Assembly (NCBI RefSeq): GCF_007990775.1
Contig: NZ_BJXB01000026.1
Location: 19,713 to 83,712, forward strand
DNA from: Deinococcus cellulosilyticus NBRC 106333 = KACC 11606
GTDB taxonomy: Bacteria; Deinococcota; Deinococci; Deinococcales; Deinococcaceae
Direction of reading: 5' to 3'
Length of the DNA stretch: 64,000 nucleotides
Below the pieces are notes generated by a model. It saw nothing but the letters and a program-made list of their open reading frames with translations. It was not told the DNA's origin and made no database searches. Made by a program: the position numbers and the translations under genes. How positions within the stretch are numbered: position 1 is the stretch's first letter; each line of letters opens with the position of its first letter. Positions 51,113 through 58,115 of the stretch are shown here, piece after piece.

Positions 51113-51532
51113 ATGAACCGTAAAATACGGGTGTTAATTGCCAAGCCCGGCATGGATGGCCATGACCGGGGGGCCAAAATTGTGGCGCGTGCCCTGAGGG
51201 ATGCAGGCATGGAAGTTGTTTACACCGGGCTCAGACAGACCCCAGAGATGATCGTGGCAACTGCACTCCAGGAAGATGTGGACGCCATCGGGCTCTCGGT
51301 GCTCTCTGGAGCCCACATGCACATCTTCCGGGAAGTTCGCAGGCTGCTCGAAGAAAAAGAGGCCACCGACATCCTGCTTTTCGGTGGGGGCATCATCCCG
51401 GATCAGGACCTGCCTGCCCTGAAGGAACTCGGGGTTTCACGGGTGTTCACCCCTGGAAGCACCCTGGAGGAGCCCATCGAGTGGCTGAACACCACCGTTC
51501 CGCAACGCTGGGCCGCCCAGGAGCACCTGTGA
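51113..51532 (+). CDS. Cobalamin-binding (methylmalonyl-CoA mutase C-terminal-like) protein
   Basis: The 139-aa protein is a free-standing B12-binding domain. The DxHxxG motif for the lower axial ligand is AKPGMDGHDRGAKIVARAL (D15, H17, G20), followed by IGLSVLSGAHMHIFREV and LLFGGGIIPDQDLPALKELGVSRVFTPGS, matching the small subunit or C-terminal domain of methylmalonyl-CoA mutase and isobutyryl-CoA mutase. The catalytic subunit is not next to it. ATG 51113 follows AAGGAGGAAAC. Its stop overlaps the next start (GTGA). Confidence 0.9.
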   Translation: MNRKIRVLIAKPGMDGHDRGAKIVARALRDAGMEVVYTGLRQTPEMIVATALQEDVDAIGLSVLSGAHMHIFREVRRLLEEKEATDILLFGGGIIPDQDLPALKELGVSRVFTPGSTLEEPIEWLNTTVPQRWAAQEHL

Positions 51533-51864
51533 GTGCAAAAGAAACCATCTGGGGGGAACACACAGAGACCATCGAAAAACGCCTGAAGGCCTTCCATCCA
51601 GACTTGCAAAAGTACATCGATGGTTTCGCTTATGGCGAGGTGTACGAGCGACCAGGTCTGCCTTTGCAGGTGAAAGAACTGCTTGCCATTGTGATGCTGG
51701 TGTCCCTGGGCAATCCCCAGGAGCTCAAAACCCACTTCAGGGGGGTCATCAACGCAGGTGGGAGCATGCAGGACATTGAGGAAGCCCTGCTGTTTGCCAT
51801 TCCCTATCTGGGATTTCCAAGGGTGATCGGGGCCTTCGAGGTGTTGAGAAGCATGCAGAAATAA
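51529..51864 (+). CDS. Carboxymuconolactone decarboxylase (CMD)-family protein lacking cysteines
   Basis: The 111-aa helical protein fits the CMD/AhpD-like family: FAYGEVYERPGLPLQVKELLAIVMLVSLGNPQELKTHFRGVINAGGSMQDIEEALLFAIPYLGFPRVIGAFEVLR. The family's redox C-x-x-C pair is missing; there is no cysteine in the whole protein, so it is closer to the decarboxylase type than to peroxidase reductants. It starts at GTG 51529 behind AGGAG and is coupled to the B12-binding gene. Function of the pair is unknown. Confidence 0.82.
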   Translation: MSAKETIWGEHTETIEKRLKAFHPDLQKYIDGFAYGEVYERPGLPLQVKELLAIVMLVSLGNPQELKTHFRGVINAGGSMQDIEEALLFAIPYLGFPRVIGAFEVLRSMQK

Positions 51865-51880
51865 CTGGGAAAGTCCAGGC

Positions 51881-51906
51881 AAAAACCCCCGAGAAATCTC
51901 GGGGGT
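51881..51906 (-). terminator. Terminator of the 51925-52374 gene
   Basis: ACCCCCGAGA (51885-51894) pairs with 51897-51906; the A-run 51881-51885 gives a U-run on the minus strand. It may also act on the CMD gene, but the plus-strand side lacks a U-run. Confidence 0.8.
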
Positions 51907-51924
51907 CTCGCCTGATTCGAACAA

Positions 51925-52374
51925 TCAGAGGCTGAAAGTCACGCCTGCACGGATGCCGCCGTAGCTGCCCCCGTTGATGACGTAGTTGTAGAAACCTTCG
52001 GTGAACACACCCATCTGGCTGCTGACGGCATAGTTCACACCTGCAACAGCGCCCACTTTGGCTGCACCAGCACCACCAGCGCTGATGAAACCGACGCTGG
52101 GACCCACATACAGGTTCAGCATGTCGGTGGGAATGGTGTACAGCACATCAGCGTTGACACCAAATCCGAACACGCCAGCGACACGGGTCACGTCTGCACT
52201 GATGCGGGCATTCAGTGCATTGCTGCCCAGGTCAGCAACCTTGAAGGTCACACCCAGGTTTGCACCAAATGAAGGGCCAGGGGCAGAGAATGTGCCACCA
52301 GCGCTGAAAGTTTGTGCCTGGGCGGCACCACCAAGAACCAATCCGAGAGCCAAAACAGCAAGTGCTTTTTTCAT
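51925..52374 (-). CDS. Small exported outer-membrane beta-barrel-like protein
   Basis: The 149-aa product has a signal peptide (MKKALAVLALGLVLGGAAQAQ) and then alternating-polarity strands rich in Gly and aromatics, ending in a phenylalanine-type strand (GGSYGGIRAGVTFSL), as in small outer-membrane barrels. It resembles the gene at 52573-52995 in layout (LNLYVGPSVGFISAGGAGAAKVGAVAGVNYAVSSQMGVFTEG against VNLYFGPSIGAGFRGGSAGFLFGAVGGLAYPVTDAFDVFAEG), so they are paralogues. ATG 52374 follows GAAGGAGGAG, with a good promoter upstream. Confidence 0.75.
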   Translation of the reverse strand: MKKALAVLALGLVLGGAAQAQTFSAGGTFSAPGPSFGANLGVTFKVADLGSNALNARISADVTRVAGVFGFGVNADVLYTIPTDMLNLYVGPSVGFISAGGAGAAKVGAVAGVNYAVSSQMGVFTEGFYNYVINGGSYGGIRAGVTFSL

Positions 52375-52401
52375 GTCAGTCTCCTCCTTCAAACTTCTGT
52401 A

Positions 52402-52430
52402 ACTATAGCACCAATATTTAAGAATGTTAA
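52402..52430 (-). promoter_or_regulatory. Promoter of the 51925-52374 gene
   Basis: On the minus strand TTAACA (52430-52425) and TATAGT (52407-52402) are 17 nt apart, about 30 nt before the start codon. Confidence 0.7.
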
Positions 52431-52511
52431 AGGGGCGATCACACCCCGGATGTGTCCCGGTTTTGCCCTCTGGCCTCAGGAGATCACCCCGTGACCTGAA
52501 TTCATGGACCA

Positions 52512-52544
52512 CCCTCTTCTGGCGCTTGTTTCTCCAGAAGAGGG
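52512..52544 (-). terminator. Hairpin downstream of the second barrel gene
   Basis: CCCTCTTCTGG (52512-52522) pairs with 52534-52544 across an 11-nt loop, 28 nt after the stop at 52573. No clear U-run. Confidence 0.45.
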
Positions 52545-52572
52545 CAACAAAAACCACCAGCCAGAGTTCAGT

Positions 52573-52995
52573 TCAGAAATAGTAACTCAGGCCCACACGG
52601 AAGCCCACACCAAAAACATTGTTCCACTTGCCTTCAGCAAACACATCAAAGGCATCAGTCACAGGATAGGCCAGACCGCCCACAGCCCCAAACAGGAAAC
52701 CTGCACTGCCCCCTCTGAAACCTGCACCAATGGAGGGACCAAAGTACAGGTTCACATCATCGGTCACATACAGGTTGGGCAGAATGTCTGCCTGCACAGC
52801 AAAACCTGCCGTGGTGACATCGCCAATGATTCGGGCATCCAGACTCAGGTCATCGAAGGCCACCAGCCCCTTGGCGGTGATGCCCACACTTCCTCCCACA
52901 GGAAGGCCCTGGAAGGCCAGATTCGCGGAGTAATCCTGGGCGTGCGCCATGCTGAGAAGAAGACCCGCCCCGAGAATGAGAGTGGTTTTTTTCAT
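52573..52995 (-). CDS. Small exported outer-membrane beta-barrel-like protein, paralogue
   Basis: The 140-aa protein has a signal peptide (MKKTTLILGAGLLLSMAHAQ) and Gly-rich alternating strands ending VFGVGFRVGLSYYF, an outer-membrane-type C-terminus with final aromatic residue. It is a diverged copy of the neighbouring gene at 51925. ATG 52995 follows GTGGAGG. Envelope role unknown. Confidence 0.73.
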   Translation of the reverse strand: MKKTTLILGAGLLLSMAHAQDYSANLAFQGLPVGGSVGITAKGLVAFDDLSLDARIIGDVTTAGFAVQADILPNLYVTDDVNLYFGPSIGAGFRGGSAGFLFGAVGGLAYPVTDAFDVFAEGKWNNVFGVGFRVGLSYYF

Positions 52996-53121
52996 ATGTT
53001 TTGCCTCCACGACCATTCTACATAGCTTCTCGGGTCTGTACAGGTGGTCCATCAGCCGGAGTTCAGTTCTCCCCCTCCGCTGTCGTAGGCAGGTCCTCTC
53101 CTGAGAGAGAGGAAAGCAAAG

Positions 53122-53142
53122 AAGGAGCCTAAAAGGCTCCTT
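53122..53142 (-). terminator. Hairpin downstream of the GNAT gene
   Basis: AAGGAGCC (53122-53129), TAAAA loop, GGCTCCTT (53135-53142), just after the GNAT stop on the minus strand. Confidence 0.65.
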
Positions 53143-53157
53143 CAAACAATGTGGAGG

Positions 53158-53604
53158 TTAAAGCTCACCCGTCCAGATCAGAACTTCCCGACCCCGCTTT
53201 TTGAAACCCAGATCGGCATACACCTGGTGGGTGCTGAGACTGGGCTCAAGGTCTGGCTGGGTGATCAGGTACAGGGCGATGACATCTCCCCTGCGGCGAC
53301 ATTCGGCAACCACCGCTTCCAGAAGCTGATGGTACAGCTCAGGTGCTTCCGTGGTGGTGTGGAGTTCCTCAATGGTGGCCCGCCAGCCCAGACGGGCAGG
53401 TCTGGCCTGATAGGTCACGTGCACAAAACCCAGAAGCTGACTTTCCTTCTGAGCAATGTACACGCTGCTGTCATCATCGGTGAGGGTCTGGAACCACAGT
53501 TCTTCCAGCAACTCAGGGTTCTGGGTGGCAGGCGCACCCTCCCATTCCAGACACAACTCGGTCAGTTTCTGGCTGTCTTTGCGGTTGGCAAGTCGGATCT
53601 GCAT
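53158..53604 (-). CDS. GNAT-family N-acetyltransferase
   Basis: The 148-aa protein has the GNAT pattern: MQIRLANRKDSQKLTELCLEWEG at the start, SSVYIAQKESQLLGFVHVTYQ (strands 3-4), ATIEELHTTTEAPELYHQLLEAVVAECRRRGDVIALYLIT (central strand, helix, and strand 5) and VYADLGFKKRGREVLIW at the end. The acetyl-CoA loop (Q/R-x-x-G-x-G/A) is diverged. It lies 11 nt after the zinc-ribbon gene and is probably cotranscribed. Substrate unknown. Confidence 0.8.
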   Translation of the reverse strand: MQIRLANRKDSQKLTELCLEWEGAPATQNPELLEELWFQTLTDDDSSVYIAQKESQLLGFVHVTYQARPARLGWRATIEELHTTTEAPELYHQLLEAVVAECRRRGDVIALYLITQPDLEPSLSTHQVYADLGFKKRGREVLIWTGEL

Positions 53605-53615
53605 GGGGTGAGGCC

Positions 53616-54329
53616 TTAAAGGTGAACCAGAATGCGACCACAGGAAGGGCACTTGACAGCAGGAACCTTTTTGGCCTTGGCCTGCTGCTGGATGGTCACG
53701 GGCAATTGCACATTGCACCCACTGCAGCGGCTGTTTTGAATGGCGACCACCGCAAGCCCCTTGCGGGCTTTGCGGATCATTTCGTATTCCTTGACCTGAC
53801 GGCTGTCGATGGATTTCATCAGATCGGTGCGTTTGGTGAGTTTCTCATTGTACTCGTCGCGCAGGGCCTGAATGCGGCTCTCATCCATCGCCTCAAGTTC
53901 AACCAGCCTGGGAGCCAGCTTCTCTTCCTGCTCCTCCAGACCGTTCCATTCATCTTTCAGGGATTCTGCTCGGGAATAGAGGGGGGTGAGGGTCTCCTCA
54001 ATTTCAGACACCCGATCCGAGAGTTGCTGAATCTGGTTTTCGTACTGCACCTGGGTTCGGGCATCGAAAGCATTTTTCTGCTGTTCTTCTCTGGCCCGGC
54101 CCAGCTTCTGGCGGTAATCTTCCAGCTCCAGTTCATTCAGCTGGATTTCCCTGCGGGTCTCCTGCTGACGGGACCGGCACTGGTCCATTTTCTCGTTGAG
54201 GTCTTCCTGCTCAGTGCGTGCGCTCGCCAGGTCGCCGGGAATGCGCGTTTCGTCGCTCTTTAAACGATCCAGCTCCAGGTCCATCTGTTGAATGACGTAG
54301 AGCGTTTCTAGCATCGAAGAAGCATTCAT
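53616..54329 (-). CDS. Coiled-coil protein with C4 zinc ribbon
   Basis: The 237-aa protein has a long coiled coil (residues about 10-185: MDLELDRLKSDETRIPGDLASARTEQEDLNEKMDQCRSRQQETRREIQLNELELEDYRQK) and a C-terminal zinc ribbon with two CxxC knuckles, SRCSGCNVQLP and VKCPSCGRILVHL. This is the widespread bacterial family often annotated 'zinc ribbon domain-containing protein', thought to bind nucleic acids. ATG 54329 lies 7 nt after TAAAGT; ATG 54314 is an alternative. Confidence 0.88.
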   Translation of the reverse strand: MNASSMLETLYVIQQMDLELDRLKSDETRIPGDLASARTEQEDLNEKMDQCRSRQQETRREIQLNELELEDYRQKLGRAREEQQKNAFDARTQVQYENQIQQLSDRVSEIEETLTPLYSRAESLKDEWNGLEEQEEKLAPRLVELEAMDESRIQALRDEYNEKLTKRTDLMKSIDSRQVKEYEMIRKARKGLAVVAIQNSRCSGCNVQLPVTIQQQAKAKKVPAVKCPSCGRILVHL

Positions 54330-54371
54330 CTCTTTTACTTTACACCGTGGGTGCAGGCTCTGTATCAGAGA

Positions 54372-54575
54372 GGCAGAAGGCTAAAGGCCAAAGGCAGAAG
54401 GCCAGAACCCATGCAGGCCCTGCAAAACCCATTTTCTGCAGAGCAGTGAAAACCATCAGGCCCACAAAGCCTGTCAACCCAACACAACCTCTGACTTGCC
54501 CTCAGATTTCTGGTTCACCCTGTGCCGTTTGTTTTTTGCCTTCTGCCTTCTGCTTTCTGCTTTCTGCCTTCTGCT
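54372..54575. repeat. Heptamer arrays as an inverted pair (GGCAGAA type)
   Basis: The left array (54372-54406) reads GGCAGAA, GGCTAAA, GGCCAAA, GGCAGAA, GGCCAGA. The right array (54534-54575) holds six units of the reverse-complement type (TTCTGCC/TTCTGCT). The right array is inside the 3' end of nth. Confidence 0.75.
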
Positions 54576-55243
54576 CCCCCTGCCATCGCCTCCACCCCGA
54601 TCTTCGGACAGAAACCCTTCATCAGGCATCCCGGGCAGTTGGGTTTTCGAGCAAAACAGACACGTCTGCCATGAAGAATCAGGGAGTGGTGCAGGAAAAT
54701 CCATTCTTTTTTTGGGAAGACTTCCATGAGGTCTTTTTCAACTTTGTTGGGGTCCATTTGCTCTGAAAGGCCAAGTCTGCGAGCAAGCCTGCCCACGTGG
54801 GTGTCCACGGCGATGGCGGGCATGCCGTAAACGTTGGAGAGCACCACATTGGCAGTTTTCCTGCCTGCCCCGGGAAGGGCCAGAATGGCTTCAAAGTCGT
54901 TGGGCACCTCGCCATCATGGCGTTCCACCAGAAGCTGGGAGAGCCTCACCACATTGCGGGCTTTGTTGTGGTGCAGGTTCACATTCATCATGTACTGCTC
55001 CACATCTTCAGGGGTGGCTTTTGCCATGCTGAAGGCGTCCGGGTAAACTTCGAAGAGTTTGTCGGTGGCAATGTTGACACTCTTGTCGGTGGCCTGCGCG
55101 GACATCACCACCGCAACCAGAAGCTGGTATGGACTGCCATATTCCAGTTCGGTTTTGGCATCAGGGTACAGGGTTTTCATGGCCTTGAGCACCTTTTTTG
55201 CCCTGGCCTTTTTTTCGGTGAGGACATCTGTTCCAGAGGTCAT
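54515..55243 (-). CDS. nth: Endonuclease III with repeat-derived C-terminal tail
   Basis: The 242-aa DNA glycosylase/AP-lyase removes oxidised pyrimidines. Catalytic K129 is in the helix-hairpin-helix LPGAGRKTANVVL and D147 in IAVDTHVGRL; the 4Fe-4S ligands C196, C203, C206, C212 have the standard spacing 6-2-5. The last about 20 residues (from residue 221, Gly/Lys/Arg/Glu/Gln-rich) go past the normal end of the enzyme and are encoded by a heptamer repeat array. The start is ATG 55243, 7 nt after TATCAT (55251-55256 on the minus strand); ATG 55252 overlaps this hexamer. Confidence 0.93.
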   Translation of the reverse strand: MTSGTDVLTEKKARAKKVLKAMKTLYPDAKTELEYGSPYQLLVAVVMSAQATDKSVNIATDKLFEVYPDAFSMAKATPEDVEQYMMNVNLHHNKARNVVRLSQLLVERHDGEVPNDFEAILALPGAGRKTANVVLSNVYGMPAIAVDTHVGRLARRLGLSEQMDPNKVEKDLMEVFPKKEWIFLHHSLILHGRRVCFARKPNCPGCLMKGFCPKIGVEAMAGGAEGRKQKAEGRRQKTNGTG

Positions 55244-55388
55244 ATGGGTCATGATAGCGAATCTGGTGCAGCAGGACTCCAGCAAAACCTGCAAATGGGC
55301 TTTGTGGTTTCAGAGAATGGAAAATCCCTGCTTTTGAGGTCAGGGACAGAAGTTTCAGAACTGCTTGATCAGGAAATGCAAGCGTCAG

Positions 55389-55688
55389 TTAGACGCGGCT
55401 CACCAGCCTGCGGAAAAATGCGCCAAAGCCGGGTCTGGGTTTGGTGAGTTCAGGAACCGGAGCAGGTTCCACCACAGGTTCGGGCTCGGGAGGCAGCTCA
55501 GGTGAAATCCACACCCCCCCGAAGCGCTTCAGGGCATGTTTTGCGTTTTTGATGTCCGCTTCCTGAGAGTGGGCTTCGAGTGGATCGACCAGGCTCTGCA
55601 GCATGGCCTGCAGTGAAACATCTGTGCATTCCCACTTACCAGAGTGGTAAGTTGCTTCGTGACCGAATAGGCGAATCGTGGCGGGCAT
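55389..55688 (-). CDS. Hypothetical protein, 99 aa, with Pro/Glu linker
   Basis: Not recognised. An N-terminal beta segment (MPATIRLFGHEATYHSGKWECTDVSLQAMLQSLVDPLEAHSQEADIKNAKHALKRFGGVWISPE) is followed by a proline-rich acidic stretch (about residues 65-83) and a basic tail with FGAFFRRLVSRV. ATG 55688 has GGGGGAAGG upstream. TATAGT lies at about 55738-55743 on the minus strand. It resembles small phage-type head or tail accessory proteins in size only; I assign no function. Confidence 0.6.
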   Translation of the reverse strand: MPATIRLFGHEATYHSGKWECTDVSLQAMLQSLVDPLEAHSQEADIKNAKHALKRFGGVWISPELPPEPEPVVEPAPVPELTKPRPGFGAFFRRLVSRV

Positions 55689-55808
55689 AGGACCTTCCCC
55701 CTTTGACGGTGCATTCCTGATTGGGTGAACGCAGTGTACTATACGCGAGGTAAACCACTCAAGGGCTTTTCGTCCCGATATAAAACGCTGAATCTTTTGT
55801 GAGGACGC

Positions 55809-55830
55809 AAAAACCGCCCTTTTTGGGCGG
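55809..55830 (-). terminator. Terminator of the AcuB-like gene
   Basis: CCGCCC (55814-55819), TTTTT loop, GGGCGG (55825-55830), and on the minus strand a U-run from A's 55809-55813. Confidence 0.88.
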
Positions 55831-55918
55831 CTTGTAGGGGATTTCACCTGTAAGAATTCACTCAAGATGAAGAACCAATTGAGAAAGTACAGAGGCTGAA
55901 CGGTGACACCTGCTCAGC

Positions 55919-56542
55919 TCAATCGTAAACCAGGATGCCTGCATCGGTCAGGCGATCCCGGACGTTTTCGCTTCCCTCACCCACCACGCGGATCACAAAA
56001 CGGCGACGCTGGTACTGGCTGCCAGAGGTGGCCACAGAAATGATGTTGGAGGGTTTGATGGCCTCGATGGCACGGTTGAGGCTACCAGGCACGTCTGGCA
56101 CGTCGATCGTGATGCGTTCTCCCCCTTCCTGCAGTCCCATGATCTGGGTGAAGGCACGCAACACATCGGTGATGGTGATCATGCCGACCAGGTTGCCCTC
56201 TTTGTCCAGAACGGGCATTCCACCGATTTTGTGTTCCTGCAGGCGCAGGGCAGCATCTTCCATGAATTCATGGTCGAAGGCTGTCACCACCGGAGAGGCC
56301 ATCACTTCATCCACCGTGAGTTTTGAAAGCAGGTAGTTCAGTTCCCAGACCGACAGGGTGGTTGCCTTGGAGGGCATGGCGTCTTTGAGGTCTTTGTCGG
56401 TCACCATGCCGATCAGGGCACCATCTTTCATGATGGGCAGGCGTCTGAAGTGGTGGGCTCCAAGAAGTTTCAGGGCTTCCAACACCGGGGTATCCGGCGA
56501 GACCACAGTCGGGTTGGGTGTCATCCAGTCACGTACGAGCAT
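55919..56542 (-). CDS. AcuB-like protein with two CBS domains and a C-terminal ACT domain
   Basis: The 207-aa protein has a CBS pair (MLVRDWMTPNPTVVSPDTPVLEALKLLGAHHFRRLPIMKDGALIGMVTDKDLKDA and VDEVMASPVVTAFDHEFMEDAALRLQEHKIGGMPVLDKEGNLVGMITITDVLRAF) that would bind adenosyl nucleotides, and then an ACT-like fold (GGERITIDVPDVPGSLNRAIEAIKPSNIISVATSG). This CBS-CBS-ACT layout is that of AcuB. ATG 56542 follows AAAGGAGG; the frame continues upstream without homology. Role unclear; no acuA or acuC is next to it. Confidence 0.88.
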   Translation of the reverse strand: MLVRDWMTPNPTVVSPDTPVLEALKLLGAHHFRRLPIMKDGALIGMVTDKDLKDAMPSKATTLSVWELNYLLSKLTVDEVMASPVVTAFDHEFMEDAALRLQEHKIGGMPVLDKEGNLVGMITITDVLRAFTQIMGLQEGGERITIDVPDVPGSLNRAIEAIKPSNIISVATSGSQYQRRRFVIRVVGEGSENVRDRLTDAGILVYD

Positions 56543-56660
56543 CAGGCTCAGCCTCCTTTGTCTTGTCCTGTATAACACAATCATGAAAGATGAAGGAGGG
56601 GGGAAACAAGTACATTCGCACTTCATGTTCCTCAAACTGCATTCAAGTATCCTCACAAGC

Positions 56661-57158
56661 ATGAAAGGTTCTAAACTGTTCGCTGTTCTGGCGATTGCTT
56701 CTGCCGCTTTCCTTGGCTCCACCTTCAAGGCCCAAAACGCCCCGACCAAAATTGGTCTGGTCGATGTGGACGCCGTTTTTGCTGCTCATCCCAAATACAA
56801 AGATCTCACTGAACTTGGTGACAAAGCCAACGCCGAAATGGACCAGTTGAGAACCACCCTGAAACTTGCAGACCTGCAAACCAAGGCGGCTGCTGCCAAT
56901 GCTTCTGCCAAAGAAAAGCAGGATTTTAAGACGGCCAAAGACGCCTATGACGCTGCCGCAAAAAAATGGCAGACACAGATCAGTGCTGTTCAGGACCCGG
57001 TGGACACCGATGTCAACCGCGCAATTGCCAACGTGGCCAAAGCCCAGGGGTTCAGCGTGATCCTCAGCCGCAATGCTGCAGCCAAAACTGGGCTGGTGAT
57101 TTACGCCGACGAGCAGGCCACCAACCTGACCTCTGATGTGATGAAAGCGCTGAAATAA
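56661..57158 (+). CDS. OmpH/Skp-family periplasmic chaperone, copy 1
   Basis: The 165-aa protein has a signal peptide (MKGSKLFAVLAIASAAFLG) and the Skp opening strand TKIGLVDVDAVFAAHPKYKDL followed by a long helical hairpin (EMDQLRTTLKLADLQTKAAAANASAKEKQDFKTAKDAYDAAAKKWQTQ) and the second strand (GFSVILSRNAAAKTGLVIYADEQATNLTSDVMKAL). Skp proteins trimerise and carry unfolded outer-membrane proteins. The ATG is 7 nt after TATCCT (56648-56653), leaderless spacing. Its stop overlaps the second copy (TAATG). Confidence 0.88.
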   Translation: MKGSKLFAVLAIASAAFLGSTFKAQNAPTKIGLVDVDAVFAAHPKYKDLTELGDKANAEMDQLRTTLKLADLQTKAAAANASAKEKQDFKTAKDAYDAAAKKWQTQISAVQDPVDTDVNRAIANVAKAQGFSVILSRNAAAKTGLVIYADEQATNLTSDVMKALK

Positions 57159-57631
57159 TGCGCCGTGCCCTTCTCACTCTGACGCTGCTGCTGGCAGGTC
57201 CGGGTCTGGCCCAGAACACCTCAACCAAAATTGGTTTCATTGATGTGGACAAGGTCAAGGCCCAACATCCTTCCTACAAGGTGATCAGCCAGCTCGAGAA
57301 GGAGGCCGCCAAGGCCCTTGATCCGCTCCGCAAGAAGATTGTCAGTCTGCAGAACACCGTGGGCACCAAAAAGCCCACCAGTGCTCAGGAGAAGCAGTAC
57401 AAGGACCTGCAGACGCAGTACAACACCACTGCAGACAAGTACCAGAAGCAGCTGAAACCCAAGCTGGATGCCATGGCCAAAAGCATTGATGCTGCAATCA
57501 AGAAAGTGGCTGTGGCCCAGGGGTTCAAGATTGTGATGAACAAAGCTGTGGCGGCCTCTTCTGGCATGGTGGTCTATGCAGACGAAAAGTCCACCGATCT
57601 GACCGCTGCTGTCATCAAAGCCCTGAAGTGA
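57158..57631 (+). CDS. OmpH/Skp-family periplasmic chaperone, copy 2
   Basis: The 157-aa paralogue has a signal peptide (MRRALLTLTLLLAGPGLAQ), TKIGFIDVDKVKAQHPSYKVISQLEKEAAKALDPLRKKI, a helical hairpin with AQEKQYKDLQTQYNTTADKYQKQLKPKLDAMAKSID, and GFKIVMNKAVAASSGMVVYADEKSTDLTAAVIKALK. The end is nearly identical to copy 1, while the hairpin has diverged. It starts in the stop codon of copy 1, so the two are made together and may form mixed trimers. Confidence 0.88.
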   Translation: MRRALLTLTLLLAGPGLAQNTSTKIGFIDVDKVKAQHPSYKVISQLEKEAAKALDPLRKKIVSLQNTVGTKKPTSAQEKQYKDLQTQYNTTADKYQKQLKPKLDAMAKSIDAAIKKVAVAQGFKIVMNKAVAASSGMVVYADEKSTDLTAAVIKALK

Positions 57632-57646
57632 TCTCCTGCACAACAG

Positions 57647-57672
57647 AACACCCGGAAGTCCGGGTGTTTTTT
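57647..57672 (+). terminator. Rho-independent terminator of the skp pair
   Basis: AACACCCGGA (57647-57656) pairs with 57659-57668, followed by TTTTTT. Confidence 0.9.
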
Positions 57673-57698
57673 GGTTTCAAGTGCAATAATGACTGATC

Positions 57699-58106
57699 AT
57701 GAATGGTGCTCTTGATGGCCTGGATTTTCTGAATGTGAACCTCTCCCTGATCAATGCAGGACTGTTTCTGCTGCAGCTGATCTGGAGCATTTTCTTTCTG
57801 CGGTCCCCCAGGGTGCCCGCAGGATTTCACTACCTCAATTACCTGATGTACCTGTTGACCGGTGGGGCAGTGCTGCTGCACTTCTACACCACAGCTTCCG
57901 GTCATGGGATTCCTTCTGGCCGGACAGGTGCCCACCTCAGGTATGTGATCTGCCAGTTGCTGACGGTGGTGGCTGCCCACCTGCTTTCCACAGGCAAACT
58001 CACCGAAGCGAAGGTTGGAACCCGATTCATGTGGCTGATCACCCTCTTTGGTCTGGGGGTGGCTTTTGAGGCTGCAAGGGTCTACGTCACCCAGATGGTG
58101 CAGTGA
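57699..58106 (+). CDS. Integral membrane protein, 135 aa
   Basis: Not assigned to a family. It has four hydrophobic segments (LINAGLFLLQLIWSIFFL, YLNYLMYLLTGGAVLLHFY, YVICQLLTVVAAHLLS, RFMWLITLFGLGVAFEAARVY). The ATG is 8 nt after AATAAT (57685-57690), probably leaderless. It lies 9 nt before the phosphotransferase gene, so the two may form one operon. Confidence 0.65.
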   Translation: MNGALDGLDFLNVNLSLINAGLFLLQLIWSIFFLRSPRVPAGFHYLNYLMYLLTGGAVLLHFYTTASGHGIPSGRTGAHLRYVICQLLTVVAAHLLSTGKLTEAKVGTRFMWLITLFGLGVAFEAARVYVTQMVQ

Positions 58107-58115
58107 CCTGACCCC

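Noticed and set aside
54372..54575. Heptamer arrays considered as a CRISPR array
   Set aside because: The units are 7 nt and contiguous, with no spacers; no cas genes are present.
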